Positions 62,413 through 64,000 of a DNA stretch of 64,000 bases are shown here, piece by piece (the stretch's first letter is position 1; the number at the start of each line of letters is the position of its first letter). The position numbers were made by a program, and so were the translations under genes. The stretch is from Brevundimonas sp. (lineage in GTDB: Bacteria > Pseudomonadota > Alphaproteobacteria > Caulobacterales > Caulobacteraceae). The notes beneath the pieces are model-generated. The model was not told where the DNA came from. It was given only the letters and a program-made list of their open reading frames with translations, and made no database searches. The stretch lies in the NCBI RefSeq assembly GCF_029945885.1, contig NZ_JAQSDK010000037.1:186001-250000 (forward strand), in the 5' to 3' direction.

Positions 62413-64000
62413 CTATGTCGTCGCTGCGACATTCTGTGCCGCGCGGCGGCGGGACAGGGCGGTCGCGGGCAGGTCCACGGTCAGGCGCAAACCGTCCGGC
62501 GTCCAGTCCCGTTCCAGCCTGCCGCCCAGCTGCCCCTCGACCGACAGGGTGGCCAGGGACGAGCCGAAACCGGTGCGCTCGGGCGCGCCCGCGACCGGCG
62601 GCCCGCCGTGTTCGGCCCAGGTCAGGGTGAACCGGTCGCCCTCGGCGCGGGTGACGAGGTCGACATGGCCGCCCTCCAGCGACAGGGCCCCGTATTTGGC
62701 GGCATTGGTCGCCAGCTCGTGGAACAGCAGGGCCACCGAGGTCGCCGCCTGGTCGTCGAAGGTCGCGTCATCGCCCGAGATCCGGATGCGGGCCGCGCCG
62801 GTGCCGTCGGCATAGGCCTGGAACAGGGACTGCAGGAAGGCGTGCAGGGTCATCGTCCCGACCGTCGGGCGCGAGACATCGGTGTGGGGGCGCACGAACT
62901 CATGGGCGCGGGCCAGGGCGTTGATGCGCGTCCGCAGCGAGGCGGCAAACACCTTGGCCTCGGGGAATTGGCGCGCCGAAAGCGCCACCAGGGCCGAGAC
63001 CACGGCGAAGATGTTCTTGATGCGGTGGCTCAGTTCCTGGCTCAGCAGTTCCCTGGCCTGGTCCATCCGCTTCAGCTCGTCGATGTCGGTGCAGGTGCCG
63101 AACCAGCGCACGATATCGCCGGACTCGTCCCGGATCGGCATGGCCCGTCCCAGGGTCCAGCGATAGGCCCCGTCGTGCCGTCGCAGCCGGTACTCAATCT
63201 CATACGGCTCGCCGCTCTCCAGCGACTGCTGCCAGCGCCCCAGGGCCCGGTCCTGGTCGTCGGGATGGAACATGCCGTTCCAGGACTCGCCGTCGGTGGA
63301 CCCCGGCTCCATGCCGGTGAACTCGTACCAGCGGGCATTATAATAGTCGTGGAAGCCGTCCGACCGGGTCGCCCACACCATCTGCGGCAGGGAGTCGGCG
63401 ATGGCCCGGAACCGGGCCTCGCTGGCGGCCAGGGCGGTGACCGCATCCGCCAGTTCAGCCTCGCGGGCCTTGCGATCGGTGATGTCGACCACCACCCCGG
63501 ACAGGCGGTTGGGTGTGCCGTCATGGTCTCGATAGACCTGGCCGCGCACCAGCAACCAGCGCAACGGCCGTCCGGGCACGACCAGACGGTATTCGCTGAC
63601 ATAGAGGTCGCCGCTTTCAAGGACGGCACGGACTTCGGCCTGGTTCCGCTCGGCATCGTCAGGGTGCACGGCACCGACAAACAGACTCCTCGGTGCCCCC
63701 GCCAGGCCGACCATCGGGTCGACACCGTACATTTCGGAAAACCGCTCGTCGGCCACCACCCGGTCCGTGACCACGTCCCAGTCCCAGGCCCCGACATATT
63801 CGGAGGCCGCCAGCGCGCGGCGCGTCGTCTGCTCACTCTCGTCGCGCGCCTTCAGGGCCCGGCGCAGTTCCAGCAGGCTCATCGCCTGCCGCGACAGCAC
63901 GGCCAGCGCCTGGGTCTGAAACGCCGTCAGCCCCTCGGGCCGCGGCCGGGTATCGAGCACGCACAGACTGCCCAGCGGCAGCCCCTCGGCATTGACCAGC
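62413..64000 (-). CDS. PAS-domain HWE histidine kinase with GAF domain (partial at right edge)
   Basis: The 3' part of a sensor kinase gene that continues beyond position 64000. Reading in from the edge, the sequence GLPLGSLCVLDTRPRPEGL looks like the end of a GAF domain. Two PAS domains follow; the second has PQMVWATRSDGFHDYYNARW. The kinase core has the H-box ELSHRIKNIFAVVSAL, the N-box HELATNAAKYGALS and the W-x-E signature WAEHGGPPV, which define the HWE class. The GTG at 63960 lies inside the GAF region, so it is not the true start. Confidence 0.9.
   Translation of the reverse strand, partial: LVNAEGLPLGSLCVLDTRPRPEGLTAFQTQALAVLSRQAMSLLELRRALKARDESEQTTRRALAASEYVGAWDWDVVTDRVVADERFSEMYGVDPMVGLAGAPRSLFVGAVHPDDAERNQAEVRAVLESGDLYVSEYRLVVPGRPLRWLLVRGQVYRDHDGTPNRLSGVVVDITDRKAREAELADAVTALAASEARFRAIADSLPQMVWATRSDGFHDYYNARWYEFTGMEPGSTDGESWNGMFHPDDQDRALGRWQQSLESGEPYEIEYRLRRHDGAYRWTLGRAMPIRDESGDIVRWFGTCTDIDELKRMDQARELLSQELSHRIKNIFAVVSALVALSARQFPEAKVFAASLRTRINALARAHEFVRPHTDVSRPTVGTMTLHAFLQSLFQAYADGTGAARIRISGDDATFDDQAATSVALLFHELATNAAKYGALSLEGGHVDLVTRAEGDRFTLTWAEHGGPPVAGAPERTGFGSSLATLSVEGQLGGRLERDWTPDGLRLTVDLPATALSRRRAAQNVAATT

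Overview
The window looks like chromosomal DNA of a Caulobacterales alphaproteobacterium, most likely Brevundimonas or a close relative. Base composition is very GC-rich. The housekeeping set (rpoD, dnaG, carA, carB, rpsD, greA, trxB, map, radC) has alphaproteobacterial features: a DnaG whose zinc-ribbon ligands are all replaced, a monothiol CGFS glutaredoxin beside a BolA protein, an ELM1-family protein overlapping greA, HWE-type histidine kinase signalling and a CtrA-like box upstream of dnaG. The genus is inferred from gene content and was not tested by a search. No rRNA or tRNA gene, CRISPR array or intact insertion sequence was recognised.

Layout. 1-8.3 kb: a CinA-type molybdopterin-binding protein, map, radC, a hicAB toxin-antitoxin pair with a palindromic operator, a GNAT enzyme, the run bolA / aldo-keto-reductase-like / grxD / thioesterase, and an Old Yellow Enzyme gene flanked by two paralogous lipoprotein genes. 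8.4-14.6 kb: rpsD with a strong terminator, a lipoprotein metallo-beta-lactamase-fold hydrolase, sodB, a glutathione-dependent formaldehyde detoxification run (adhC, VOC protein, fghA, small protein) and cobB. 14.6-28.8 kb: TrmJ-type methyltransferase, S1/P1 nuclease, M28 peptidase, nitroreductase, 3D-domain protein, Mpo1-like and TMEM43-like membrane proteins, a hybrid histidine kinase, an orphan flagellar-rod-like small protein, phoD with a TonB-dependent receptor, and a DUF1428 protein. 28.8-33.1 kb is accessory: small unrecognised membrane proteins and lipoproteins with lower GC, separated by GTCCGCT/AGCGGAC repeats, then a helix-turn-helix protein and a four-hairpin repeat element. 33.1-39.9 kb: rpoD, dnaG, a patatin-like lipoprotein and carA. 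40-45.7 kb: an amino-acid permease, a Rieske oxygenase with the remnant of a second one, an EAL-like protein, a poorly coding gap with a frameshifted remnant, an SDR and a HAD hydrolase. 45.8-52.3 kb: an RraB-like protein, carB, a second helix-turn-helix paralogue behind a CCGGGACAA iteron array, an Hsp70-like protein, a YdeI-like protein and a second four-hairpin element. 52.4-64 kb: an unrecognised protein, GNAT, mnmH-selD for tRNA selenation, an M20 peptidase, a GST, greA-ELM1, secreted and membrane proteins, trxB, a response regulator and an HWE histidine kinase cut by the right edge.

Most of the window is core metabolism and information processing. The less explained material is: the two helix-turn-helix paralogues that share an upstream DNA signature; a degenerate aldo-keto reductase in a BolA/glutaredoxin run; the Rieske remnant whose stop codon overlaps the permease start; and several families of structured intergenic repeats.
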